8,926 bases of DNA from Spirochaetaceae bacterium (GTDB lineage Bacteria; Spirochaetota; Spirochaetia; DSM-2461): assembly GCA_016342385.1 (NCBI GenBank), contig JAEINM010000146.1, positions 1-8,926 of the forward strand, given 5' to 3'. Below, in pieces: positions 1-6,923 of the stretch. Under the pieces are notes generated by a model. The model was not told the origin of the DNA, made no database searches, and worked only from the letters and a program-made list of their open reading frames with translations. The position numbers and the translations under genes are program-made. Each line of letters begins with the position of its first letter. The first letter of the stretch is position 1.

Positions 1-633
1 CAAAGTCTATCTTCCAGAACTGCCATTACCGGAACAACCACTGCGGCAAGAGGAGAGAAAGGGGTTCTTACGGAATTATTTGTGGATTTAACAGATATCA
101 ATATAGATCAGGGCGGTACGACAGGATTCCTGGCAGATACGATAAAAGATATCTTTAGCAGTCGTAACTCCCTATTACTTACGGGAGAGGTTCTGATCAG
201 TAGAGATGGTATAGAGTCAGTGTCGGTCAAAACAGATTTTGACAAACTGATAAATGACAGTGTGGGAGAATTTATTTCCGACCTTCAGGAGCGAATAACT
301 GCAGAGCTTGAAGATAATCTTCTGGAGTACCTCAATCCCATGCTGGAGGATAATCAGTTACTGGCTTCTTCTTTAGATGCTCTGGGGGTACAATCGCTTG
401 AGCAGATTTCCTCTGTAAATCAGCTGCAGACTGTTCTGAATAATAAAGTCAGTGAACTGGAAAATAAAGGCAATAGTATTACCGCCGAACTCCAGGCACA
501 GGCTGAAGCAGAGGTTGCGAGAGTTCAGGCTGAAGCGGATGCGGCTGCAGCCAGAGCTAAGGCACAGGCTGAAGCGGAAGCCGCCAAAGCACTTGAGCAA
601 ACAGCAGGTAAAATTAAACTACCCGGCTTTTAA
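1..633 (+). CDS. C-terminal part of a large envelope-type protein with Ala/Glu-rich helical tail (5' end outside window)
   Basis: The reading frame is open from base 1 to the TAA at 631-633, so 210 residues of a longer protein are visible. A GTG at 82-84 could be read as a start, but the frame continues upstream of it without a stop and no convincing ribosome binding site precedes it; I treat the gene as cut by the window edge. Residues about 20-75 alternate hydrophobic and polar positions, as in beta-rich AsmA-like repeats. Residues about 75-160 look helical. Residues about 160-200 form an Ala/Glu/Gln-rich, probably coiled-coil tail built on a repeated Q-A-E-A unit. The protein ends KLPGF. 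The layout recalls the uncharacterised diderm family TIGR03545, but that is recall from general appearance and not a verified match. Function unknown; an envelope location is inferred. Confidence 0.6.
   Translation, partial: QSLSSRTAITGTTTAARGEKGVLTELFVDLTDINIDQGGTTGFLADTIKDIFSSRNSLLLTGEVLISRDGIESVSVKTDFDKLINDSVGEFISDLQERITAELEDNLLEYLNPMLEDNQLLASSLDALGVQSLEQISSVNQLQTVLNNKVSELENKGNSITAELQAQAEAEVARVQAEADAAAARAKAQAEAEAAKALEQTAGKIKLPGF
499..578 (+). repeat. Three imperfect in-frame copies of CAGGCTGAAGCRGA
   Basis: The 14-base unit occurs at 499-512 (A variant), 526-539 and 565-578 (G variant). Offsets are 27 and 39 bases, both multiples of three, so each copy encodes Q-A-E-A-(E/D) in the same frame. 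It underlies the low-complexity helical tail of the first gene and could allow slippage or recombination changes in tail length. Confidence 0.75.
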
Positions 634-638
634 GCCGG
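623..638 (+). terminator. Hairpin overlapping the stop codon of the first gene, possible weak terminator
   Basis: CCGGCTT at 623-629 is exactly complementary to AAGCCGG at 632-638, and the TAA stop (631-633) lies in the loop side of the hairpin. The stem is GC-rich at its base, but the T tract after it is short and broken (TATTTCAC). It may end transcription inefficiently or protect the 3' end. The MCP promoter starts only 20 bases further on. Confidence 0.45.
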
Positions 639-657
639 TATTTCACTGTGAATAAAG

Positions 658-686
658 TTGACAGGTTCCTCCAGTCATGAGATTAT
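658..686 (+). promoter_or_regulatory. Sigma70-type promoter for the MCP gene
   Basis: A perfect -35 box TTGACA (658-663) is followed after exactly 17 bases by GATTAT (681-686), which matches the -10 consensus at four of six positions. Transcription would start near 693, giving a leader of roughly 65 bases. No flagellar sigma28-type promoter is apparent, so the receptor gene may be expressed with housekeeping genes. Confidence 0.6.
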
Positions 687-727
687 TGTGTTGGTTGCTC
701 AAATCAACACAAATTAAATGTGTAAAT

Positions 728-749
728 TCATAGAAGTCTCATAGAAGTC
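728..749 (+). repeat. Exact 11-bp tandem repeat TCATAGAAGTC x2 next to the MCP ribosome binding site
   Basis: TCATAGAAGTC at 728-738 is repeated without a gap or mismatch at 739-749. The second copy abuts the AGGAG ribosome binding site (750-754) of the MCP gene. It lies in the transcribed leader if the promoter at 658-686 is used. It may be a simple duplication or a regulator site; nothing in the sequence decides between these. Confidence 0.7.
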
Positions 750-759
750 AGGAGTAGGC

Positions 760-2619
760 ATGACTATAAGAATAAAATTATTATTAATAATATTGATTTT
801 CGGGTTTTCTCTTATAATCTCAAGCAGTATTAGAATATTGTCAGAAAACTATACAGATAGAATCACGAACGAAGCCGATGAGATTGAAAACCTGACAGAA
901 AGTTTATTGCAGATAAGGATGGCTTTAGGGCGGATAGACTATGTGAACTATCAGTCGGGTTACGAGAATTATCTGGAGGTCGTGAAAAATGCAGATATTC
1001 AGAGAGATAAGGTTGAAAATTTAAGTATACTACCGAACCTCAATGATAATCTGGCGGAAAGTATTAAAACCATTTTGAAACTTTATAAGCTATTGGGCAG
1101 TGAAAAAAAGGTACTGGAAAACAGATTGAAAGATCTAAATCAGCTTTTTAATCAGCTCTACCCCGAAGGGGCTGATAATAATATAAGTGCTCAGACGAAT
1201 TTGTGGAATGACAGCCTCTTCTCAAATAATGTAGATTCCGATGAATATAAAATGATTGTAGCCAAAATAGGCGATACTATAACCATACTAAATCCCCTGG
1301 ATCAGGTCTTTATTCAGTATCAGACAGCAATGAATGGCAGGATTCAGGATATCGACCAGGAAATTCAGAATATCCAGAACAGAGCGAAGTTTTTCAGTAC
1401 TACTGTTTCAGTTGTTTTCTTTATTATTTCTGCTCTTATCTCTTTATTTATCAGTTCCCGAATTGCCGGAAATACGGGCAGAATAGTGCATTCAATCAAT
1501 ACAATGGCAGAGAAAAATCTCACAGAGAATCCTGAAATTAAAAGTACAGATGAGATTTACACCCTTTCGGTAAACTTGAACCGCCTTAGAATATTCCTTA
1601 TCAATATATTAAATGAGATGAAGGCTATCGGAAATGAAAACACCAGCATAAATGAACTTCTGGCATCTTCTTCGTCGGAAACATCAGCTGCTTCGACAGA
1701 GATGACGGCAAATATTCATTCCATAGATTCGCTTATTGAAAGGCTGGATGAGCAGATTATTGAATCTACAAATAATTCGGATAAAGTAAATCTGACACTC
1801 AGTGAGCTGACGATGAGGATAAAAGATCTGTCTGATTTGGCCGATTCATCGGCCATTGCAATATCCGGTATGAATAATCATATTGAATCAGTTTCTAACA
1901 TGACAATCAATTTTGAGCAGATATCAGGTAAGCTGGTCAATACATCGAGGAACGGACGGGAAAAAATAGATCTGGTGCAGACTCATGTTAATGAAGTGAC
2001 AAACTTTGTCAATGATATTCAATCTATTGCGGGAATTATCCAGGGCATATCGGCACAGACCAATTTGCTGGCTATGAATGCCGCTATCGAAGCGGCTCAT
2101 GCGGGAGATTCGGGACGGGGATTTGCCGTCGTGGCTGACGAGATAAGAAAGCTCTCCGAAGCTTCGAGCCTCAACTCGAAATTAATAGCTCAGACAATCA
2201 AGGATGTAACTATTAAAATAAACCAGACGTCTGATGCCAGTATCAGTGCATCATCCTCTTTCTCCGACATTGAATCTGCTGTGGGAAAGGTGAATCTCTC
2301 CTTTGGAGAGATTCTCCGATCTACAAGAGAGTTGTCTTCAGCCAGTGGACAGATCACTGGAACTATGACTGAACTGACAGGTATTTCCAATGAATTGAAT
2401 CAAAGCAGTCATGTTATTAAGTCCAATATGGAATCATTAAACTCCAGACTGGAAAATGTGGCACAGCTCTCTACGGAGGTAACCAGAGGATCTACTGAAA
2501 TTAAAGAGGGGACTAAAGAAATTGCCCTGGCAATGGAAGACCTCAGTTCATTGACTGTGAAAATAGCTGATACAGGTGAGAGAATAAATTCCCAGGTACA
2601 GTCTTTTATTACTGTATGA
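760..2619 (+). CDS. Methyl-accepting chemotaxis protein (transmembrane chemoreceptor)
   Basis: A complete 619-residue receptor of usual length that would sense a ligand and control the CheA/CheW kinase. Transmembrane segment 1 is at residues about 6-24. A periplasmic, mostly helical sensor of about 185 residues follows (25-210), with no sensor family I can name. Transmembrane segment 2 is about 212-233, a HAMP linker about 234-290, then the cytoplasmic helical signalling domain. The highly conserved hairpin tip lies at about 425-470, with QTNLLAMNAAIEAAHAG and GRGFAVVADEIRKL clearly readable. The protein ends at SFITV, without an NWETF-type CheR/CheB tether. Start chosen at ATG 760 because AGGAG (750-754) sits five bases upstream. 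It has its own promoter (658-686) and converges with the minus-strand gene to its right. The ligand is unknown; proximity to a sugar importer is suggestive only. Confidence 0.96.
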   Translation: MTIRIKLLLIILIFGFSLIISSSIRILSENYTDRITNEADEIENLTESLLQIRMALGRIDYVNYQSGYENYLEVVKNADIQRDKVENLSILPNLNDNLAESIKTILKLYKLLGSEKKVLENRLKDLNQLFNQLYPEGADNNISAQTNLWNDSLFSNNVDSDEYKMIVAKIGDTITILNPLDQVFIQYQTAMNGRIQDIDQEIQNIQNRAKFFSTTVSVVFFIISALISLFISSRIAGNTGRIVHSINTMAEKNLTENPEIKSTDEIYTLSVNLNRLRIFLINILNEMKAIGNENTSINELLASSSSETSAASTEMTANIHSIDSLIERLDEQIIESTNNSDKVNLTLSELTMRIKDLSDLADSSAIAISGMNNHIESVSNMTINFEQISGKLVNTSRNGREKIDLVQTHVNEVTNFVNDIQSIAGIIQGISAQTNLLAMNAAIEAAHAGDSGRGFAVVADEIRKLSEASSLNSKLIAQTIKDVTIKINQTSDASISASSSFSDIESAVGKVNLSFGEILRSTRELSSASGQITGTMTELTGISNELNQSSHVIKSNMESLNSRLENVAQLSTEVTRGSTEIKEGTKEIALAMEDLSSLTVKIADTGERINSQVQSFITV

Positions 2620-2704
2620 CAAGAACATATATGACTATCGCGGTCACTAATTCCAGTCTAAGCTAGAATCTATTTCTCCCCTAGAGATACTCTCCTTTTA
2701 CTTC

Positions 2705-3358
2705 CTAAAGCTTATTCTTTATTTTTTCGATGCGCTTTAGAGTCGCTTTTCTGGGGTGATCTTCAAATTCTTCAACGATGGATAATACCGTTTTCTTTTC
2801 CTGATCTGTTAAAAGAGGAATCATCTTTATAAAGGATTCAAAAATCCAGTCATGTTCATTCATTAAGATATTATCGGAAGATTCTACTAATATGGGAAAG
2901 GCTCTATCGCAAGATTCACGATTCAAAGACCCCCAGTCCCCTAAAAAAAGATCTGCTGAGCTAACTAAACATAACTGGCCATCCACCTTTTCTCTAATGG
3001 TGGTTCGGGCCAAAGTGGCCACTTCTTCCATTAAATCAGAACCGGCTTGGGCACAGAATCCATAAACTCTATAGAGCATCCATCGGGTTTGGGGTTCAGG
3101 TACCTCCATGGCAGGAAATATTTGATTTAAATAGGGTATAACCAGGCCGGGTTTCTTTTCAGCGACAATCTCTATTATCTTTGCGGCTCCAGCCCGTATT
3201 TTTTTTGCTTTTGGATTATTCAGATCGTAACAGACCAATTCCACAGCTTCAGTTAAAATATCCAATTGGTCATTTTGCAGAACCTCTTTGGCCAGATCTT
3301 TACCTAACTGGCTGGATACAGTTCCTTTGTTTTTTTCCAGCTGGGGGAAAATAGACAT
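2705..3358 (-). CDS. Small HEAT/ARM-like helical-repeat protein, function unknown
   Basis: A 217-residue soluble protein with no signal peptide or membrane segment. It is almost wholly helical, with repeated amphipathic helix pairs: residues about 34-66, 67-100 (containing PEPQTRWMLYRVYG), 104-140, 150-180 and 183-200. This is the pattern of HEAT/ARM-type alpha-solenoids that act as protein-binding scaffolds. It has a basic tail (RKATLKRIEKIKNKL). I chose ATG 3358 because AAAGGAG (3367-3373) lies eight bases upstream. An in-frame ATG at 3487 would add 43 residues, but that stretch is antisense to a decayed MCP end and has no HEAT character. The stop is TAG at 2705-2707, 85 bases from the convergent MCP stop. 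It is separated from the upstream sugar cluster by a strong terminator, so it should have its own promoter in 3359-3525, an AT-rich stretch in which I cannot pin the boxes. No enzymatic motif seen. Confidence 0.8.
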   Translation of the reverse strand: MSIFPQLEKNKGTVSSQLGKDLAKEVLQNDQLDILTEAVELVCYDLNNPKAKKIRAGAAKIIEIVAEKKPGLVIPYLNQIFPAMEVPEPQTRWMLYRVYGFCAQAGSDLMEEVATLARTTIREKVDGQLCLVSSADLFLGDWGSLNRESCDRAFPILVESSDNILMNEHDWIFESFIKMIPLLTDQEKKTVLSIVEEFEDHPRKATLKRIEKIKNKL

Positions 3359-3413
3359 GGTTTTGACTCCTTTAGTATTTCTATTGAATATATCTATATA
3401 TCCAATTCTATAA

Positions 3414-3503
3414 CATTTTATTGGAGATGGTATTCTTTCGGAGGTATTAAGGAAAATGTCTGATACAGGAGAAAGAATAAATTTCAAGTTACAATCGTTT
3501 TAA
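3414..3503 (+). pseudogene. Decayed 3' end of a second MCP gene
   Basis: Bases 3452-3500 align without gaps to the end of the intact MCP gene (2559-2607), with 40 of 49 bases identical by hand alignment. In frame this gives K-M-S-D-T-G-E-R-I-N-F-K-L-Q-S-F-stop against K-I-A-D-T-G-E-R-I-N-S-Q-V-Q-S-F in the MCP, 11 of 16 residues. The frame is open only from 3414; upstream of about 3440 the similarity fades, with ATGG offset by one base, as expected after indels. There is no room for the rest of a receptor. It has the same orientation as the intact MCP and now lies in the upstream region of the HEAT-like gene, antisense to it. Confidence 0.75.
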
Positions 3504-3525
3504 AATATTCTGATTAATATAACTG

Positions 3526-3557
3526 AAAAAAAACGCGCCTTTTTCAAAAAAGGCGCG
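3526..3557 (-). terminator. Strong rho-independent terminator ending the sugar-uptake cluster
   Basis: CGCGCCTTTTT (3534-3544) and AAAAAGGCGCG (3547-3557) are perfect inverted repeats; in practice the outer nine or so pairs form a stem with a small loop. Read on the minus strand, the stem is followed by eight consecutive T (A run at 3526-3533). It lies 27 bases past the stop of the barrel gene and isolates the cluster from the HEAT-like gene downstream. Confidence 0.9.
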
Positions 3558-3584
3558 CTAGAAAAGTACTAAATAAAGTCTATA

Positions 3585-5159
3585 TTAAAGAACTACTTTA
3601 AACTCAATAGCTATAAGACCTTTGTCTTTTTGTTTTTCCTGATATTTCGTTTCATCAGGTTCTTCTTTGTAATTGTCATCAAATAATCCGTTTATAGCTT
3701 CATTTTCATAGCTGACAGTTATTACTGTATTTGGTATCAGAGTAAACTGAGTTCCCAATTCAAAGTTTACAGGACCATATAGGGATGTTTTAGAAAATCG
3801 TGTATAAGGCTTAAGGATATCTAAAATATTATAATCCACATACAATCCATATTGAATTTTAATTTCCTCGTTGATATTGGTGTTTAAATCATCTGTTGTT
3901 TCTGCAACATTCGTAACATCAGCAATTTCAAACACACCTGAAAATCCCAGGTTTGGAATTAATCCGCCGTTAGTATCTTCAAAAACAGATATAGCGATAG
4001 TTAATTCGCCTTCTGGATTTTCATCTCTAGCGAATTTATAACCAGGGTTGAATAAACTGGCAGAAAGGGTAATACCGGGACCTCTGTCTGTCATAATGTT
4101 ATTGAGAGGCTCATATCCCCAACCTACAGGTCCGCCCCATTCCAGAGTTACACCTAAAGAAATTTCCGCTGCCAGTTCTTCGAATGGCCAGTCTTTTGCA
4201 TAGTTGTCCGCCATTGGAAGGCCGCTGATAAAATGACCGTCCATGGCAAAGTAGGGTACTAAACTCAAGGAACTGGTATTTATGGTACCCAGATCGAATC
4301 TGTATCCGGCAGAAACAGCAAAATCCAGAGGAATCGCTACATAGTTTATACCTGTATTGACAGAACCTTTTACAGTTAAATCCCCAATTGGATTAGATTC
4401 TATCATATATCCGATGTCGTATCTGTTTTCTGTGTTTTTTTCCCAGTTCTGTTTTGATCCGATAGAGAGCATCATTTCTGTTGCTCCCATACCAAACCCA
4501 AATCCAAGCATGGAATCGGCAGCTTCATTCTCAAGCCAGTCCGTTTTATCTTCCTGAGCCCATCGGCTGGAACTGTTGGCAGTCACAAAGGGTACTCTGT
4601 AACCCAGGTGAGCCAGGTTTGATCGGATTTTACTGGTGCTTTTGATAAATGTCCAACCGTTGATTCTGTCATAATGATTTCCGTCATCACTTGAACCAAC
4701 GAGAAGATAGAAGGGGTCCCATACTATTTTCCCATATATGTTTTCATAATTGATAGATATATTTTTTGTTGTATCGGGAGCAGAGAATGCGGCCCTTTGA
4801 TCCCCTTCCTGGTCAACTATATTGAATTCAACGTGAACACCGTCTACCATAACCATGCCATAAGGAGCATCCAGGTCAAGACCTTCAGTTCCGGAGCGCA
4901 ATTTTGAAAAAGGATTTAATGTATATCGTAAATCCAGGTCAATAATTTCATCGAAGCCCGATGACATCTGGTTTAAATCTAAACCCCAGATAGTTCCCAG
5001 TTCAATCTCAACTTCCAGTTTCGGTTGAACTTTCATCTCTTTTTTGTATTCCAGACGACCATCATCATCGCCGGTAGTATTGCTGTAGTCCTTTAGCGCA
5101 AAGAGATTAGTGCATGTTAATAATATCAATAGTATTGATACTGTAATTTTTCGTTTCAT
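3585..5159 (-). CDS. Putative outer-membrane beta-barrel (porin-like) protein
   Basis: A 524-residue exported protein. It has a typical Sec signal peptide (basic MKRK, hydrophobic core to about residue 20, likely cleavage after A21 in NLFA). The mature part is dense in alternating polar/aromatic-hydrophobic stretches separated by Gly/Asn/Asp-rich turns, with no long hydrophobic helix, as in transmembrane beta-barrels. The last strand is GLIAIEFKVVL, a plausible though not classical C-terminal barrel signal because it ends in Leu rather than Phe or Trp. A Cys at residue 16 is a poor lipobox. Start ATG 5159 is supported by TGAGGAA (5167-5173), which sits in the 15-base gap after the lipoprotein gene, so the two are surely cotranscribed and probably translationally coupled. 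It is the last gene before the terminator. Proposed role: outer-membrane passage or surface display for the carbohydrate handled by the cluster. No named porin family recognised. Confidence 0.72.
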   Translation of the reverse strand: MKRKITVSILLILLTCTNLFALKDYSNTTGDDDGRLEYKKEMKVQPKLEVEIELGTIWGLDLNQMSSGFDEIIDLDLRYTLNPFSKLRSGTEGLDLDAPYGMVMVDGVHVEFNIVDQEGDQRAAFSAPDTTKNISINYENIYGKIVWDPFYLLVGSSDDGNHYDRINGWTFIKSTSKIRSNLAHLGYRVPFVTANSSSRWAQEDKTDWLENEAADSMLGFGFGMGATEMMLSIGSKQNWEKNTENRYDIGYMIESNPIGDLTVKGSVNTGINYVAIPLDFAVSAGYRFDLGTINTSSLSLVPYFAMDGHFISGLPMADNYAKDWPFEELAAEISLGVTLEWGGPVGWGYEPLNNIMTDRGPGITLSASLFNPGYKFARDENPEGELTIAISVFEDTNGGLIPNLGFSGVFEIADVTNVAETTDDLNTNINEEIKIQYGLYVDYNILDILKPYTRFSKTSLYGPVNFELGTQFTLIPNTVITVSYENEAINGLFDDNYKEEPDETKYQEKQKDKGLIAIEFKVVL

Positions 5160-5174
5160 ATGTTAATTCCTCAC

Positions 5175-5810
5175 TTATTCAGCTGCAGATTCCGGAACCA
5201 TTTTCCTGAGTTCTACATCATCGATGTATACAGTTGCACTAGATGTTGCTTTCAGCTGATCCTGAGTCCATGGAGAGCCTTCAGGAAGGAATTCTCCTGT
5301 ATTTAAGGCACAATTAAAGTCTATTCTTCCAAATTTATCTGTTCTGAAAGGCATTTTAAATTCAAATGTATATGTCTGCCATTCAGTAGTTATTTCAACT
5401 TCCTGATAATACAGGTAAGGAGGATCTGTTGGTACAAGACCGTTACCGATACCAGTTCGTATAACTCTGTTTTCATCAGATTTCATTTTAAAGGAGAAAA
5501 CATATTTTTCACCTTTTTCGATGAGAAGTTTTTTGTAGTGCATAGCTACAGCCCAAGGTGCAGTACCGGGGTCATCAATAACCAGTTTGGCTATTCCATC
5601 GGCCCAGATGACTTCACCAGCTCCGCCCCAACCTTCGTCTATCCATGGAGTCCAGGGATCCTGTCCCGCGTCAAAATTGCCATTATCCAGCATGTTTTCT
5701 CCCGGCACGAGGGTCACAGAACCTTTAGGGCTTGAAGCACATCCGGTTAAAACTAATAAAGTCATTATCAAAGTAATAATGATTAATAAAATTGATTTTT
5801 GTTTTTTCAT
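5175..5810 (-). CDS. Lipoprotein with a CBM4/9-like carbohydrate-binding domain
   Basis: A 211-residue lipoprotein. It has a signal peptide with a basic start (MKKQK), a hydrophobic core and lipobox L-T-G-C, with lipidated Cys24 followed by ASSPKGS. Residues about 36-203 form a single jelly-roll-type domain: it opens with ENMLDNGNFDAG and closes with VYIDDVEL, the two landmarks of CBM4/9-like carbohydrate-binding modules. Tryptophans at 53, 56, 61, 69 and 86 could stack against sugar rings. There is no catalytic domain, so it should bind rather than cleave glycans, tethered to the periplasmic or outer face of an envelope membrane. Start ATG 5810 has AAAGGAG (5820-5826) nine bases upstream. 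It lies between the permeases (159-nt gap) and the barrel gene (15-nt gap), which fits a surface capture partner of the barrel. Substrate not readable. Confidence 0.82.
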   Translation of the reverse strand: MKKQKSILLIIITLIMTLLVLTGCASSPKGSVTLVPGENMLDNGNFDAGQDPWTPWIDEGWGGAGEVIWADGIAKLVIDDPGTAPWAVAMHYKKLLIEKGEKYVFSFKMKSDENRVIRTGIGNGLVPTDPPYLYYQEVEITTEWQTYTFEFKMPFRTDKFGRIDFNCALNTGEFLPEGSPWTQDQLKATSSATVYIDDVELRKMVPESAAE

Positions 5811-5863
5811 TGTTCGATTCTCCTTTTATTTAATATCTGAAATTGCTATGGATTTTCACCGAT

Positions 5864-5892
5864 ATTACATACCTTTTAGAATCCCTAGACTA
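5864..5892 (-). promoter_or_regulatory. Possible internal promoter before the lipoprotein gene
   Basis: Read on the minus strand, TGTAAT (5864-5869, five of six to the -10 consensus) follows TAGTCT (5887-5892, three of six to -35) with a 17-base spacer. The 159-nt gap before the lipoprotein gene is large enough for a promoter, and this is the best candidate I found in it. The -35 box is weak, so this is tentative. Confidence 0.25.
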
Positions 5893-5901
5893 TATTCAAT
5901 A

Positions 5902-5931
5902 CGGTGGCAGGAGTTATTATCCCAACCACCG
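5902..5931 (-). other. Intercistronic hairpin between permease and lipoprotein genes
   Basis: CGGTGG (5902-5907) and CCACCG (5926-5931) pair perfectly. In the minus-strand RNA a second short stem (GGGA with UCCU, one G-U pair) can stack inside it with a seven-base loop. No T run follows, so it is not a normal terminator. It may block exonucleases, mark a processing site, or partly attenuate readthrough into the lipoprotein and barrel genes. Confidence 0.5.
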
Positions 5932-5969
5932 CAGTGATATTCACATTTGGTGATATATGTTTCCCCTTG

Positions 5970-6914
5970 TTAATTTTTCTCGTTATGTCCAATTTTTTTA
6001 TGAATAATATTCAAGACTATAATGACCAGGAACATGAGCCAGGCAATGGCGGATCCTTTTCCCAGCCGACCGAATTCAAAACCCGTAGCCATCAGATAAA
6101 AGGCTGTGGTAAGGCCGGCATTCTGCGGTCCTCCCAGTTTTGTGAATCCTCCCAAAAGGACAAATGGTTCGTCGAAGACCTGAAATCCGCCGATTATGCT
6201 CAATGTGAGGGTAAAGAAAATAATGGGTTTTAAGAGCGGTAAAGTTATTTTCATGGCCTGCTGGAATTTATTGGCGCCATCAATTTCTGCAGCCTCATAT
6301 AATGACCTGTCAATAGATTGAAGACCGGCCACATAGATAAGTGTATTCCATCCTATAAAACGCCAGTTGAGCATAATGGCAATAGAGCTTTTTATGCCCA
6401 CCGGACTGGTCAGCCAGTGAATCGGTTTGAGATGCAGCCAGTTCTCCAGGATGTAATTCAACCAGCCATAATTTTCATCATACAACTGAGCAAATATAAG
6501 AACAATTGAAACAGTACTGGTAATATAGGGTAGGAAGTATGTCAGCTGAAATACATCTTTTCCCTTGATCTTGTGATCATTGAGAAAAATGGCCAATGGT
6601 ATGGCAAAGACATGCTGTAATCCCGATCCGGTAATCATCAGAATGAAGGATGTCCAGAGAGTTCTTATGAAAAAGGGATCTGTTGTGAGCAGTCTTGTAT
6701 AATTCTTGAAACCGATAAAATCCTGAGGACCGTTAGTTGTCCATTTCCAGAATGACATTGTTATAGAATATCCCAGTGGATATAAACCGAATACTAGAAA
6801 GGAGATGATAAAGGGACTGATAAAGATATAGGGTGCAAGCATATGACTTTTAAAAGTCGATTTCCTGTTGCCATATTTTTTTAGAAGTGCCGCGTTCTGG
6901 TTAATCGTTTTCAT
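5970..6914 (-). CDS. Sugar ABC transporter permease, MalF/UgpA type (CUT1)
   Basis: A 314-residue integral inner-membrane permease subunit that would pair with the other permease to form the translocation channel. A cytoplasmic N-terminus of about 25 residues is followed by hydrophobic segments at about 26-48, 85-110, 122-145, 172-197, 228-248 and 286-305, the six-helix plan of the short MalF/UgpA-type subunits. The ATPase-docking EAA loop is at 207-226: EAAEIDGA, then ITLP. C-terminal GGPQNAGLTTAFYL and GKGSAIAWLMF are also typical of this family. Start ATG 6914 has AGGAG (6921-6925) overlapping the TAG stop of the preceding permease gene (9-nt gap), so translation is probably coupled. It follows the MalG-type gene, the reverse of the usual order. 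Substrate: probably a sugar or oligosaccharide, not readable further. Confidence 0.93.
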   Translation of the reverse strand: MKTINQNAALLKKYGNRKSTFKSHMLAPYIFISPFIISFLVFGLYPLGYSITMSFWKWTTNGPQDFIGFKNYTRLLTTDPFFIRTLWTSFILMITGSGLQHVFAIPLAIFLNDHKIKGKDVFQLTYFLPYITSTVSIVLIFAQLYDENYGWLNYILENWLHLKPIHWLTSPVGIKSSIAIMLNWRFIGWNTLIYVAGLQSIDRSLYEAAEIDGANKFQQAMKITLPLLKPIIFFTLTLSIIGGFQVFDEPFVLLGGFTKLGGPQNAGLTTAFYLMATGFEFGRLGKGSAIAWLMFLVIIVLNIIHKKIGHNEKN

Positions 6915-6923
6915 ATATCTCTC

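Noticed and set aside
2620..2704. Shared bidirectional terminator between the convergent MCP and HEAT-like genes
   Set aside because: Only very short stems (for example GAGA-TAC-TCTC before CTTTT) are present; nothing strong enough to annotate.
3380..3410. Operator or promoter in the AT-rich GATATATAGATATATTC stretch (minus strand) before the HEAT-like gene
   Set aside because: The alternating AT sequence gives many poor -10 matches and no -35 at proper spacing, so no specific site can be supported.
3359..3487. Longer N-terminus for the HEAT-like protein starting at ATG 3487
   Set aside because: The added 43 residues are antisense to the decayed MCP end and lack HEAT character, while ATG 3358 has a strong AAAGGAG at good spacing.
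3456..3503. A 15-codon small protein starting at ATG 3456 after AAGGAA
   Set aside because: Its residues match the C-terminus of the MCP, and the ribosome binding site is too close; a gene remnant explains it better.
5100..5159. Barrel protein as a lipoprotein with Cys16
   Set aside because: The Cys lies within the hydrophobic core after L-L-T, a poor lipobox, and a good signal peptidase I site (LFA) follows.
5811..5969. Riboswitch upstream of the lipoprotein gene
   Set aside because: There is one simple hairpin and no motif of a known riboswitch class that I can recognise.
5587..6233. Plus-strand open frames across the lipoprotein, the gap and the permease end
   Set aside because: They are antisense to well-supported genes, show no family features and have no convincing ribosome binding sites.
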